The notes: generated by a model from the letters alone, not told the origin. DNA of 64,000 nucleotides from Borreliella americana (GCF_021043605.1 NZ_JAJNFB010000004.1:1-64000); one strand, 5' to 3'. Positions 37,895 to 46,825 are shown, counted from the stretch's first letter. Program-made: numbers and translations.

Positions 37895-38422
37895 ATGTAT
37901 AAATTGTTATTTATTATTGTTTTTGTTTTGTCTTGCAGCTCCATTTTTAAGGAATATCAAAACATATCAGGTGAATATTATAAGCTTGCTAAATTAAATG
38001 AAGAGCTTGGTAATGATGAGACTTCTGTTTTGCTTTATGAAAAATCTATTAAATTCAATATTAATGCTGATGATGATTCAAGTTACAATTTTATTTTAGC
38101 TTGCATTAATTTGAAAAAATATGCAGAGGCTGAGTTGAAACTCAATTCTATTATAAAAGAAGATCCAGAAAATATTTTGTTAATTAATCTTAAGGGATAT
38201 TTGCTATTTAAGAAAAATGATTTGGACAATGCTTTGATTTATTATTTAAAAACTCTAGAATTTGCGCCTGCAAATAAAGAGGCTCTATTTAATATTTTTT
38301 ACATTTATCATTTAAAGAGCGACAAAAAAAATGCAAAAGAATATATCTCAAAATATAAAGAGTTAAATCATCCTATACCAAGTGGTGTGGAAGAAATAGT
38401 TTCTTCTGTTCTTAAGAATTAA
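37895..38422 (+). CDS. Tetratricopeptide-repeat lipoprotein
   Basis: The frame is open from a TTG at 37844, but the ATG at 37895 is preferred. It places the hydrophobic signal MYKLLFIIVFVLSC at the very start, ending in a lipobox (VLSC) with the acylated Cys at residue 14. Neither start has a convincing ribosome site (a weak aagga lies 16 bases before the ATG). The mature protein holds three or more TPR units: YYKLAKLNEELGNDETSVLL, then FILACINLKKYAEAELKLNS, then YLLFKKNDLDNALIYYLKTL. It is probably membrane-attached in the periplasm. No operon partners are obvious. Confidence 0.8.
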   Translation: MYKLLFIIVFVLSCSSIFKEYQNISGEYYKLAKLNEELGNDETSVLLYEKSIKFNINADDDSSYNFILACINLKKYAEAELKLNSIIKEDPENILLINLKGYLLFKKNDLDNALIYYLKTLEFAPANKEALFNIFYIYHLKSDKKNAKEYISKYKELNHPIPSGVEEIVSSVLKN

Positions 38423-38448
38423 GTTTTTAGTTTTTTGTTTGCCTTTTA

Positions 38449-38472
38449 CTTTGTGGTAATCTTTGTGGTAAT
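38449..38472 (+). repeat. Two tandem 12-base repeats upstream of the barrel-like gene
   Basis: CTTTGTGGTAAT occurs twice head to tail (38449-38460 and 38461-38472) directly upstream of a TATAAT. The placement across the -35 region suggests a protein-binding site for the following gene, though a chance duplication is possible. Confidence 0.6.
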
Positions 38473-38477
38473 TATTA

Positions 38478-38483
38478 TATAAT
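38478..38483 (+). promoter_or_regulatory. Perfect -10 element (TATAAT) of the barrel-like gene
   Basis: TATAAT lies 56 bases upstream of the ATG at 38540. No good -35 lies at 17 bases, where the 12-base repeats occupy the site. This fits a promoter needing an activator or tolerating a poor -35. Confidence 0.45.
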
Positions 38484-38539
38484 AAGGTATGCAATATAAA
38501 CCCTGTTTTATTTTTCATAAATTTTTGTAGGAGAGTTTT

Positions 38540-39190
38540 ATGATGAGGCTGAAAGTTTTAATTTTGTATTTGTTTGGGATTATTGTGACCAATGGTTTTA
38601 CAGATACTAATTTTGAATTCAATTTTGGTGGTGGGGTTGCTTTTCCTGTTAGTCCCTTTTCAAGCTTTTACAATGAAGCTTTAGAGATTAATGCAAAGCT
38701 TAAGCAAAATTTGCCTTCAGATTTATCCCCAATAGGAAAAGAAGAGATAGTTCAAAATTTTTCCGATTTAGCTAATATTGCTAAAGCTGGAATAAGATAT
38801 GGAACTTATGCTCAATTTGGTGCCAAATTTGACGATTTTATTTCTATTGGATTTGAGCTTTTATTTGACATGAATCTTCTTAAAGTAATAAAGCGTTCAG
38901 ATGGAACTGCAAATGAAAATTTCTCATTTATTATGGCAATAACACCGAGATTTTATACAAAATTAGATTTTTTTGTGTTAGCTTTAGCGTTTTTCACAGG
39001 GCCTAAGATCAATATAGCGACTTCTTCTGCAGATTCTGTTTTGGCAGAGCTTGGAACAATGGGTTGGGATATTGGTGCTAGACTTTCATTCTCTTTTTTA
39101 ATTCTTGAAGGTTACTATGTTTGGAATATTAAAAATCCTAAATTTTCTGATTTCAAGTTTGGAATAGGTTTTGAATTTGGAATTGTGTAG
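38540..39190 (+). CDS. Exported beta-barrel-like protein (putative outer membrane)
   Basis: A 216-residue protein with a signal peptide (about 1-21: RLKVLILYLFGIIVTNGFT). The mature part has alternating hydrophobic/Gly strands such as FEFNFGGGVAFPV, GTYAQFGAKFDDFISIGFEL and FSFIMAITPRFY, then WDIGARLSFSFLILEGYYVW, and ends with FKFGIGFEFGIV, a terminal aromatic strand. A helical insertion lies near 48-80. This is the layout of small outer-membrane barrels; no porin family is assigned. A Shine-Dalgarno (aggagag) precedes the ATG. It is transcribed alone. Confidence 0.7.
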   Translation: MMRLKVLILYLFGIIVTNGFTDTNFEFNFGGGVAFPVSPFSSFYNEALEINAKLKQNLPSDLSPIGKEEIVQNFSDLANIAKAGIRYGTYAQFGAKFDDFISIGFELLFDMNLLKVIKRSDGTANENFSFIMAITPRFYTKLDFFVLALAFFTGPKINIATSSADSVLAELGTMGWDIGARLSFSFLILEGYYVWNIKNPKFSDFKFGIGFEFGIV

Positions 39191-39389
39191 TTTATTTAAT
39201 TTTGTTTTTAGGATTATGTATAATATTTGTTATTATTAATAAAATTTTTCAATTTTTATTTTTATTATTAAAGCTAAAATATTTTAATGGCCTTGCTTTA
39301 AAAAATTTTAGTTATTTTCGTGTGTATAAGTTTTATTAATTATTAAATTAAGATTGTTAAGATTCTTAAAAAAAAGAACGAGGAATTGG

Positions 39390-40610
39390 GTGAATTTACT
39401 TAAAAAAAAATCAATAGGAATTATTGCTTGTCCTGGGGGCAAGGTTTTTGCTAGTAAAATAATAGAAGAGCTTGACAGAATATTTATAAATATTGAAAAT
39501 GAAATTGTAGATAGTATATGCCAAGATTCTAAGGCCTTAAAGGAAGAAATTTTTAAGATTGAAAAAGTTTTATCTCCTTTTCTAGAAGGACTTAGTTTAT
39601 CTACTCTTAAAAGCAAAGAGCCTTTAGAAATTCCTGTAAAATTTGTTAAGTTTGCCAATGGTGAATTTAAAACAGAAATTTTAAAAACAATCAGGAATAA
39701 GGATATTTTTATTGTTCAAGATGTTGCTAATGCTTATGAAGTTGAAATAAACAGTAGTGAAAAAATAATTATGACAGTTAATGATCATATAATGAATTTA
39801 ATGACAACAATAGATGCTTGTATGCAGGCCAAAGCCAATTCCGTTAGTGTTATTATTCCTTCTTATCCTTATTCAAGGCAAGATAAAAAGCATTCAAGAG
39901 AATGTTTAACAGCAAGTCTTATTGGAAGATTTTTAGAAGAGTTGGGCATTAGGCATATTTTAACCCTGGATATGCATTCAAAGGCTATTGAAAATGTATT
40001 TAGGAAAGTTTATTTTGAAAATTTAAATGTTTCTTATGAAATCTTTAATTCTCTTAAAGATTTAATCGATATTAGGGATTCTAATTTAGTTATTGTTTCC
40101 CCCGATACAGGTGCTGTAAGTAGAAATAAATTTTTTGCATCAAGTCTTAAGAGTCCTCTGGCTTTGCTTTACAAGGAAAGAGATTATTCAAGAGTTTCAA
40201 ATGATGTTGCTGATTCAAATATTTCTGTAACCAAGCTTTTAGGAGATGTTGAAGGTAAGAATGTTTTTATGAGTGACGACATGTTAGCTACTGGAGGAAC
40301 TCTAATTAAGGCAATGAAATTGCTTAAAAGCATGGGTGCTAAAAAGATTATATGTGGAATTAGTTTGCCGTTTTTTAATGGAGATGCTATTAAATATTTT
40401 GATAAAGCTTATGAGGAGGGATATTTTTATAAAATAATTGGAACAAATGCTGTTTGTCATAATGATGAATTAATAAATAAACCTTGGTATCATGAGGCTA
40501 ATGTTGCGCCTCTTTTTGCGGAGGCAATATTTGCAATTTATAATAAAGTTGGTTTACAAAAAATTCTTGATAGAAAGGACGATATTCAAAAATTGATTAC
40601 CAAGGGTTAA
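39390..40610 (+). CDS. prs: Ribose-phosphate pyrophosphokinase (long form)
   Basis: Makes PRPP from ribose 5-phosphate and ATP. The frame is open from 39354, but the GTG at 39390 is chosen because cgagga lies 5-6 bases before it, giving 406 residues. Conserved motifs: PVKFVKFANGEFKTEI, IPSYPYSRQDKKHSRE, LTLDMHSKAIENVF and the PRPP loop FMSDDMLATGGTLIKA. Standard Prs is about 310-320 residues. Here about 50 extra residues lie between the first strand (IACPGGKVF) and the FANGE motif, and another insertion lies around EVEINSSEKIIMTVND. Such long forms are known in spirochaetes. The next gene starts 3 bases after the stop. Confidence 0.9.
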   Translation: MNLLKKKSIGIIACPGGKVFASKIIEELDRIFINIENEIVDSICQDSKALKEEIFKIEKVLSPFLEGLSLSTLKSKEPLEIPVKFVKFANGEFKTEILKTIRNKDIFIVQDVANAYEVEINSSEKIIMTVNDHIMNLMTTIDACMQAKANSVSVIIPSYPYSRQDKKHSRECLTASLIGRFLEELGIRHILTLDMHSKAIENVFRKVYFENLNVSYEIFNSLKDLIDIRDSNLVIVSPDTGAVSRNKFFASSLKSPLALLYKERDYSRVSNDVADSNISVTKLLGDVEGKNVFMSDDMLATGGTLIKAMKLLKSMGAKKIICGISLPFFNGDAIKYFDKAYEEGYFYKIIGTNAVCHNDELINKPWYHEANVAPLFAEAIFAIYNKVGLQKILDRKDDIQKLITKG

Positions 40611-40613
40611 TTT

Positions 40614-41978
40614 ATGAATACTCTTAGCATTGATATTGGGACCAGTGTTTTAAAGGCAGCATTAGTTAGTTCTAAAAATGGAGTTTTAAGTTATATTGAT
40701 ATTAGTTACTCAGATTATTTTGATGTTGATTTCGAAAATTTTGACTTTAATATATGGCTTTTTTCTTTTAAGAAAGCTATATCCAATTTTCAGCCTAGCA
40801 AAATAGATTGCATTTCTATTAGTGGTATTTCACCATGTTTGATTGCTTTAAATTCAAATTTAATTCCTTTGGAAGTGTTACATTGGAATTCCCTTAAAAT
40901 TAAGCCTTGTTTTAGGGGTAGGTCTGTATTTTTACCATATGTACTTAGTACAGTTGAAAGAGGAACATATTCTAAAATAAGCTATTTTGTTTCTTGTTTT
41001 GAGTATTTTATTTATTTGCTTACAGGAAAGCTTTTTACAAGCTTTCCAAGCATGGAGTATATCCCTTTTATTTGGGATGATATAGAGATAAAAAAATATG
41101 GACTTAACAAGAATAAATTTCCTCCGTTCATAAAAATGGGAGAAAATATTGGTGTTGTAACTTATAAAGCAGGAATTGAATTTGGGCTAAATAGCGGAAT
41201 TAGTGTAATTAATGCAGGATCAGATTATTTAAATGCTTTGGTTGGAAGCGGTGCTTTTCAAGAAGGAATTGTGTCAAATAGAATGGGTACAAGTGAAGGG
41301 TTTAATTTTGTTTCAAGTACATATTTGCCAGGATTTTCTTTAGAATATCCTTATTTTTTAGAAGGATATTTTATTATTGGGAGAATTGTTCCTTTTGGAT
41401 ATTTGATTCAATTATTAAAAGACAGTTTTTATAAAAAAAGTTTAACTTTTGAGTTACTCTTAAAAAAGATTGTTAAAAGTGCCACATTAAATAATGTATA
41501 CTTTTATCCAAGCAAAATTAAACTTTTTAATGATTTATTTATTTTAGATCCTTGTCTTTGCAAAGATTTAAGTAAAGGAATTTTTGGTAGTATTAGAAAT
41601 CCATTAGAGATTGGTTTATCAATGCTTGAGTTTGTATGTTTTGCTTTTTACAACAGATTGGTAGAGCTAAAAGCCTATAAAAAAGAAATTTTAAGTATTT
41701 TTGTTAGTGGATCTAATTCTGATAATTTGCTCTTAAATCAAATAAAAGCAAATATTCTTGGCAAAGATTTAAAGATTTTTGATTTTAAGCATTCAGAGAT
41801 TATTGGAGGAGCAATTCAAGCATTCTATTCTTTAAGAGAATTTGGCAGCTTAAATGATTCTTTTTTAAAGCTTACAAAGATTAAGCATGTTGTTTCGCCT
41901 ATTATTGAGGTTCATGAGGAATATTTAGAAAAGTATCAAAAATATATTAATAATTATAGTCTATTTGTTAACGGGTAG
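40614..41978 (+). CDS. FGGY-family carbohydrate kinase (xylulokinase-like)
   Basis: A 454-residue ASKHA sugar kinase. SIDIGTSVLKAALVSS is the N-terminal phosphate loop, INAGSDYLNALVGSG with RMGTSEGFNF matches the family GSD/GTS motifs, and FVSGSNSDNLLLNQIKANIL is the C-terminal ATP motif. The catalytic Asp should be that in AGSDY. It is annotated as xylulokinase in related genomes, but sugar specificity cannot be read from sequence. It follows prs with a 3-base gap, linking pentose phosphorylation with PRPP synthesis. It converges on the SPOR gene with an 18-base overlap. Confidence 0.82.
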   Translation: MNTLSIDIGTSVLKAALVSSKNGVLSYIDISYSDYFDVDFENFDFNIWLFSFKKAISNFQPSKIDCISISGISPCLIALNSNLIPLEVLHWNSLKIKPCFRGRSVFLPYVLSTVERGTYSKISYFVSCFEYFIYLLTGKLFTSFPSMEYIPFIWDDIEIKKYGLNKNKFPPFIKMGENIGVVTYKAGIEFGLNSGISVINAGSDYLNALVGSGAFQEGIVSNRMGTSEGFNFVSSTYLPGFSLEYPYFLEGYFIIGRIVPFGYLIQLLKDSFYKKSLTFELLLKKIVKSATLNNVYFYPSKIKLFNDLFILDPCLCKDLSKGIFGSIRNPLEIGLSMLEFVCFAFYNRLVELKAYKKEILSIFVSGSNSDNLLLNQIKANILGKDLKIFDFKHSEIIGGAIQAFYSLREFGSLNDSFLKLTKIKHVVSPIIEVHEEYLEKYQKYINNYSLFVNG

Positions 41979-42704
41979 TATGTAAGTTTCTTTAAATTCG
42001 CCTATCCCTGCTATTTTTTTAAAGTCAGCTTTTGCTTCTGATTTTGTTTTATAAGGACCAGATCTTACCCTGTAAATATCTTTATTATCTACTGTTGCAG
42101 AATATATTTTAGCAACTATATTATATTTGAGTAATTTTTGAATATAGTTGTCTGCATTGATTGGATCTGAGAGTGATACAAATTGTATGTAATATTCTGT
42201 ATTAGGATCATAAATGTTATCAGTATTTAAAGTTTTTTGGGTTGTGGGTTGAGATTTTTCAATAATTTTTGATTTCTGAGAAGTATTAGGTATTTTTTGG
42301 GTTGTGGGTTGAGATTTTTCAATAATTTTTGATTTCTGAGAAGTATTAGGTATTTTTTGGGTTGTGGGTTGAGATTTTTCAATGGTTTTTGATTTCTTAT
42401 AAGTACTAGAGGTTTTGTTTGTAGGGTTTTTTTCTTTATTTAAATCCTGTGTTAAATCTATAATTATTTCATTTTGAGTTTCAGATACCTTTAAAGATTT
42501 TTCATTTTGATCAACGTTTTCTAAGGTGTTTTGATCTTTATCTTCTTCTAAAACAATATTTTTTTCTGCAATGTCTGAGGCCAAATTTTTGTTTGGAAAA
42601 AAAATAATTGTTCCAAGAAATATTATGATACAAACTGTTGCAATCGAGGTTAATGCTACAAAAAATCCTTTGTTATTGTCATTGTTTTCATTCAAATCTT
42701 TCAT
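41961..42704 (-). CDS. SPOR-domain membrane protein with 20-residue repeats
   Basis: A 247-residue protein. One transmembrane helix (about 15-37: FFVALTSIATVCIIIFLGTI) anchors it with the rest in the periplasm. A low-complexity linker follows. The centre contains two identical 20-residue units SKIIEKSQPTTQKIPNTSQK plus diverged copies. The C terminus (about 172-247) is a SPOR domain (YYIQFVSLSDPINADNYIQK to YRVRSGPYKTKSEAKADFKK), which binds denuded glycan at division sites. A septal or cell-wall role is inferred. It overlaps coaE by 17 bases at the end of the cheY-polA operon. Confidence 0.88.
   Translation of the reverse strand: MKDLNENNDNNKGFFVALTSIATVCIIIFLGTIIFFPNKNLASDIAEKNIVLEEDKDQNTLENVDQNEKSLKVSETQNEIIIDLTQDLNKEKNPTNKTSSTYKKSKTIEKSQPTTQKIPNTSQKSKIIEKSQPTTQKIPNTSQKSKIIEKSQPTTQKTLNTDNIYDPNTEYYIQFVSLSDPINADNYIQKLLKYNIVAKIYSATVDNKDIYRVRSGPYKTKSEAKADFKKIAGIGEFKETYILPVNK
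42233..42412 (-). repeat. 60-base in-frame tandem repeats inside the SPOR gene
   Basis: The 60 bases at 42241-42300 are repeated exactly at 42301-42360. The identity extends 8 bases further left, and a third copy (from 42361) is about two-thirds identical. The unit is 20 codons, so gain or loss keeps the frame. The perfect identity of two copies against a diverged third suggests recent duplication and likely length variation between strains. Confidence 0.95.
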
Positions 42705-43305
42705 AGTTAATTATCTCCTGCATTTTTTTTTCAATTTCTTTTTCTAGATATGCATAATTCTTGTTATTAATTATATTGACTATTTTTAAGTTTATAATAT
42801 TTTTTTTAAAAAAAATATCTTTTTGGATTGTAAGTATTTTATTGATTATATTTGAGTCAATGTTTGGCATAGAATATAATAATCTGTTTTTTATTATAGA
42901 ATTCTTTGCTTTAAGCACAATTATATAGTCGCAAAGTTTTTCTAAATTCATTTTAAAAAGCAAAGCAGCATTAATTATTATTTTTGTAGATTGGCTTTGG
43001 ATTAGGATTTTTTTTATTTTACTGAGTATGATTGGGTGCGATATGCCTTCAAGTTTTTTTAATTCTTTATTGTCATTAAATACAAGATTTCTTAGCAAAA
43101 TTTTGTCTATTCCATTTTTAGTATTTAATATTTTTTGACCAAATATTTTAACTATTTCTTCTTTTTTTTCATGTAATACTGAATGTCCAAGCTTGTCTGC
43201 ATTTATTTCTAAAAATCCATATTTATTGCTAATTATTTTTGAAGCAGTATCTTTGCCAGATGCAATTTTTCCTGCTACTCCAATGATTAATGGATTTCTC
43301 CCCAC
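42688..43305 (-). CDS. coaE: Dephospho-CoA kinase
   Basis: A 205-residue P-loop kinase for the last step of coenzyme A synthesis. IIGVAGKIASGKDTASKII contains the Walker A motif (GKIASGKDT). NADKLGHSVL carries the conserved Asp for the substrate, and the lid and KAKNSIIKNRL arm follow. The N terminus is normal and the C terminus is rather basic. It overlaps polA by 19 bases and the SPOR gene by 17, so translation is tightly coupled. Several spirochaete and other genomes also place coaE next to polA. Confidence 0.88.
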   Translation of the reverse strand: MGRNPLIIGVAGKIASGKDTASKIISNKYGFLEINADKLGHSVLHEKKEEIVKIFGQKILNTKNGIDKILLRNLVFNDNKELKKLEGISHPIILSKIKKILIQSQSTKIIINAALLFKMNLEKLCDYIIVLKAKNSIIKNRLLYSMPNIDSNIINKILTIQKDIFFKKNIINLKIVNIINNKNYAYLEKEIEKKMQEIINYERFE

Positions 43306-46013
43306 GATTTACCCGTCTCAATATTTGCTCTTAAAGGCAGATTTAATGTGTAAGCGGTTTCCATCATAATTTTTAATATTTTTTTCACTTCATTTTCTTC
43401 TTCAATAGGAGATTCAATGAGCATTTCATCATGTACCTGTAGCAATATTTTTGATTTCATTTTTTTATTTTTAAATTCATTAAATACTTTGACCATTGCA
43501 ATTTTCATGATGTCGGCGGCACTTCCCTGAATTGTACTATTTATTGCTATTCTTTCAGCAGCAGATCTTTCTAGATAATTATTGCTATTAATTTCTTTTA
43601 TATATCTTCTTCTTTTTAAGATGGTTTCGCTATATCCAGCATTTCTTACGAAGTTTATTTGATTTATTATAAATTCTTTGATTTTGGGATAAGAGTCAAA
43701 GTAAGAGTTTATAAATCCTTTTGCCTCTTCTTTTGTGATGCCCAGTTCTTTTGCAAGTCTAAAATCTGACATTCTATAAATTATTCCAAAATTAATAGAT
43801 TTTGCTATTCTTCTTAAGTTAGGAGTAATTTCTTTTTCCTCTATTTTGAAGAGCTTAGAAGCAGTTTCTGTATGAATATCTTTATTGTTTTCAAATGCTT
43901 TAATAAGGACCTTATCTTGTGATAAATGAGCAAGTATAGCAAGCTCAATTTGAGAATAATCAGCCGAAATAAAAATATTTCCATTTTCTGGTTTAAATGC
44001 TTTTCTTATTTTTCGCCCTTTTTCATCTTTTATTGGTATGTTTTGCAAATTGGGGTTTATGCTAGTGATTCTACCAGTTGCTGTTTTTGTTTGTATGAAG
44101 CTTGTGTGCAGTCTGTTTGTTTTATAGTTTATTAGTTCTATTAAATTATCTGTGTAAGTGCTCTTCAATTTTGCAATTTGTCTGTATTTTATTAGATTTT
44201 CAATTGATTCATGCTGTTCTCTTAGAGATTCAAGCACCTTTATATCAGTTGAATCTTTTTTCATTTTTTCCGATAACTTTAGATTTAATTTTTCAAATAA
44301 AATTTCATGCATTTGTTTTGGAGAATTTAGATTAAAATCAATTCCTATGCTTTTTATTATTTCGTTTTCGATTACTTCTAATTCTTTTCCAAGTTCTTTC
44401 CCATATTCTTTTAAATATTCTTTATCAAGGTAAATGCCATTTTCTTCCATTTCTATAATTACCTTGTTAAAAGGCATTTCTATTTCGTGCATTAACTTGT
44501 CGAGTTTATCTTCTTTTAATTTTTTGGTAAATATATTAAATAATCTAAATGTAATATCAGCATCTTCAGATGAATAGCTTGTTGCCATTTCTAAAGATAT
44601 ATTTGCAAAGTTATCATTTTTTTGTATCACATCTTCATATTTAATATTTTTATGCATTAAATATTTTTCTGCAAGAAAATCAAGCGATACTTTTGAGTTT
44701 GTATCAATAAGGTATGCGGCAATCATTGTGTCAAAATAAGGTGGTATAGGGCTAAATCCATTATTTTTAAGTATTTTATAGTCAAATTTATAGTTTTGAC
44801 CAATTATTTTTGGATTTGATTCAAAAAGATTGTTAAATTTTTGTATTATATAATTTTTTTCTATGTAAATTTTTCCTTTGGCTTCGATTGGAATATAGTA
44901 ACCTTCAAATTCTTTAAATGAAATTGAAATCCCAATTAATTTTGCCGTGTAAGTGTCAAGCGAAGATGTTTCTGTGTCTATTGATATGTATTTAGCCTTT
45001 TTAAGGCTTTCTATTAAATCGTCTAGCTCTATTTTTGTTGTTATTGAGTGGTATTTAACATTTTCTGTGTCAATTGTATTTATGTTATCTGGGCTGTTAG
45101 TAATAGGTTCTTGTTTGAATAGGCTTTTTTGGTCTGCATTTTCTTTTTCTTGTTTTAAGATATCTTTTTTATAAGTTTTTATCAGGGAAATTGCTGAGTG
45201 TTTTTCAAACAAAGATATTATCTCTTCGCTAAAATTTTTTAAGGCGAAGTTTTCAATTTCTGGAATTTTTAAATTTTCTTCAAGACTTATAAGTTCGTAG
45301 CTTAAAAAAGCATTTTCTTTTTCTTTGATTAAAAGTTCTTGGTGTTTTTTATTTATTAGTTTTAAATTTGAATATATCCCTTTTAGGGTTTTAAATTCTC
45401 TTAATAAATTTGCTGCTCCTTTTGGGCCAATGCCTTTTATTCCAGGTATATTATCAGACCTGTCTCCAACAATAGCTAAATAATCTTTTATTTGAAAGCT
45501 ATTTACTCCAAATTTTTTTATTACGTACTCATTATCCATTTCAATAAAGCTGTTGTTTTCAATTTTAAGTATTTTTATGTACTCTGACATTGTTTGCAGT
45601 AAGTCTTTGTCAGGAGAAATAATGTAAGTTAAATAGTTATTCTTTGCAGCCTTTTTAGCAAAACTAGCTAAAAGATCATCAGCTTCGTAGCCTTCAAGCT
45701 CAAAGATTGGTATTTTTGCCTTTAAAAGGCCTTCTTTTATCCATCCAATTTGAGGTATTAAATCGTCCGGAGGTAAGTCCCTTGTTGCTTTGTAGCTTGG
45801 ATATTTTTGTTTTCTGAAAGTTGGTACCTCTGAGTCAAAGGTAATAATCAAATGTTTGGGATTTTTTTCTTTTATTATGAAAAATAATGTTTTGAAAAAG
45901 CCAATAAATGCGTTTACATTTTCTCCTTGTGTGTTTAAAAGTGGATAATTTTTCATTACGTGATAATTTCTAAATATTATGTTTAGTGCATCAATTAGAT
46001 AAAGTTCTTTCAT
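43287..46013 (-). CDS. polA: DNA polymerase I
   Basis: A 908-residue family A polymerase. The 5'-3' exonuclease domain is residues 1-290 (YLIDALNIIFRNYHVM, GYEADDLLASFA, DYLAIVGDRSDNIPGI). The 3'-5' exonuclease domain follows with Asp/Glu in YISIDTETSSLDTY, then NYKFDYKIL and YSSEDADITFRLF, so proofreading residues look intact. In the polymerase domain, motif A is FISADYSQIELAILAHLSQD, motif B is RRIAKSINFGIIYRM, and motif C is LQVHDEMLIE. Length and domains are complete. The ATG overlaps the stop of the FlgN-like gene (ATGA). Confidence 0.98.
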   Translation of the reverse strand: MKELYLIDALNIIFRNYHVMKNYPLLNTQGENVNAFIGFFKTLFFIIKEKNPKHLIITFDSEVPTFRKQKYPSYKATRDLPPDDLIPQIGWIKEGLLKAKIPIFELEGYEADDLLASFAKKAAKNNYLTYIISPDKDLLQTMSEYIKILKIENNSFIEMDNEYVIKKFGVNSFQIKDYLAIVGDRSDNIPGIKGIGPKGAANLLREFKTLKGIYSNLKLINKKHQELLIKEKENAFLSYELISLEENLKIPEIENFALKNFSEEIISLFEKHSAISLIKTYKKDILKQEKENADQKSLFKQEPITNSPDNINTIDTENVKYHSITTKIELDDLIESLKKAKYISIDTETSSLDTYTAKLIGISISFKEFEGYYIPIEAKGKIYIEKNYIIQKFNNLFESNPKIIGQNYKFDYKILKNNGFSPIPPYFDTMIAAYLIDTNSKVSLDFLAEKYLMHKNIKYEDVIQKNDNFANISLEMATSYSSEDADITFRLFNIFTKKLKEDKLDKLMHEIEMPFNKVIIEMEENGIYLDKEYLKEYGKELGKELEVIENEIIKSIGIDFNLNSPKQMHEILFEKLNLKLSEKMKKDSTDIKVLESLREQHESIENLIKYRQIAKLKSTYTDNLIELINYKTNRLHTSFIQTKTATGRITSINPNLQNIPIKDEKGRKIRKAFKPENGNIFISADYSQIELAILAHLSQDKVLIKAFENNKDIHTETASKLFKIEEKEITPNLRRIAKSINFGIIYRMSDFRLAKELGITKEEAKGFINSYFDSYPKIKEFIINQINFVRNAGYSETILKRRRYIKEINSNNYLERSAAERIAINSTIQGSAADIMKIAMVKVFNEFKNKKMKSKILLQVHDEMLIESPIEEENEVKKILKIMMETAYTLNLPLRANIETGKSWGEIH

Positions 46014-46408
46014 ATTTTAATATCTAACATTATAGGTGAATTATTTACTGCAAGGTTTTGGTGTTTTTTAATTTTTGGAATTTTTCTTTTTGCATTTGCA
46101 ATTTTCTGTAAGATTTCACAACAAATTTGATATTTAATGTATATTTCTTCTTTTAGTAGATTAATTTCTTTAATTAAGTAATCGAAATTATCCAATTTTT
46201 GATTTTTAGATTTCAACCATGCATTTATTGTTTTATAATAGTTTTTGATTGATTCTAATATTAAATCTTTCTTAGGATTGGTTATATTTAATATTCTTAT
46301 TTCTTCTTTTTGTAATTCATCACTTTCTATTGTTAATATTAATTTCAATTCTTTTAATTCCAATAATAAATTTCTAAAATGTTTTTTTAAAATTTCATTA
46401 GCCGACAA
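46010..46408 (-). CDS. FlgN-like putative flagellar export chaperone
   Basis: A 132-residue all-helical protein. The first two-thirds (LLLELKELKLILTIESDELQ, then ITNPKKDLILESIKNYYKTI) have the charged-helix profile of FlgN/FliT-type chaperones, which protect hook-associated proteins before export, including the K-x2-L-l-x2-I pattern of FlgN. The C-terminal tail is basic and ends in NSPIMLDIKI, similar to the tails of FlgN proteins. It sits directly downstream of fliS (11-base overlap), the flagellin chaperone, and upstream of polA (4-base overlap). The identity is inferred from profile and context and is not certain. Confidence 0.55.
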   Translation of the reverse strand: MSANEILKKHFRNLLLELKELKLILTIESDELQKEEIRILNITNPKKDLILESIKNYYKTINAWLKSKNQKLDNFDYLIKEINLLKEEIYIKYQICCEILQKIANAKRKIPKIKKHQNLAVNNSPIMLDIKI

Positions 46409-46817
46409 TATTGATTCCTAATTTACTTTGAGTAATATTATTTTCTTTTTTGCTTAATTTTTTCCAAGCAAAGCTTAATATTTGCAGTTGTTTTATGACA
46501 TTGTCAATTTTGTGTATTTCTTTTTTCAAAAGAACATTTTCTAGCTCTTTATTTAGAAACAAGTATATCGAGAGTAAGTTTGTAGAAATGCTTCCGCCTT
46601 GCTCAAAATTTAAGGTTGACATTAATTCAGTAATGATTTCTTGTGCGTGAAAGATTTTTTCATTAGCTTTAACTGCATTTTGCCAATTTTCATCTTTTAT
46701 AAGCTCTTTTGCAACTTTTAAATCCTGTATTGCTTTCTCATAAAGCATTATCAATATTGATAGGGGATTTGATGTGTTTATTTGTGTTTGTTTGTATATT
46801 TTTTCTTTTTCTATCAA
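46398..46817 (-). CDS. fliS: Flagellin export chaperone FliS
   Basis: A 139-residue helical protein. The family pattern is seen: YKQTQINTSNPLSILIMLYE at the N terminus, AIQDLKVAKELI, NEKIFHAQEIITELMSTLNF followed by EQGGSISTNLLSIYLFLNKE, all hallmarks of FliS. It starts with TTG, with agagga 5-6 bases upstream. FliS binds flagellin C termini and prevents early polymerisation. It lies 8 bases after the cheY stop and overlaps the FlgN-like gene. The C terminus is a little longer than in enteric FliS. Confidence 0.9.
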   Translation of the reverse strand: MIEKEKIYKQTQINTSNPLSILIMLYEKAIQDLKVAKELIKDENWQNAVKANEKIFHAQEIITELMSTLNFEQGGSISTNLLSIYLFLNKELENVLLKKEIHKIDNVIKQLQILSFAWKKLSKKENNITQSKLGINIVG

Positions 46818-46825
46818 AATTTCCT

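Noticed and set aside
39354-39389. Upstream TTG as the prs start
   Set aside because: No ribosome site precedes it, while cgagga is correctly spaced for the GTG at 39390.
42233-42412. Repeats as a CRISPR array
   Set aside because: Units are contiguous with no spacers, in frame, and inside a coding region; no cas genes are near.
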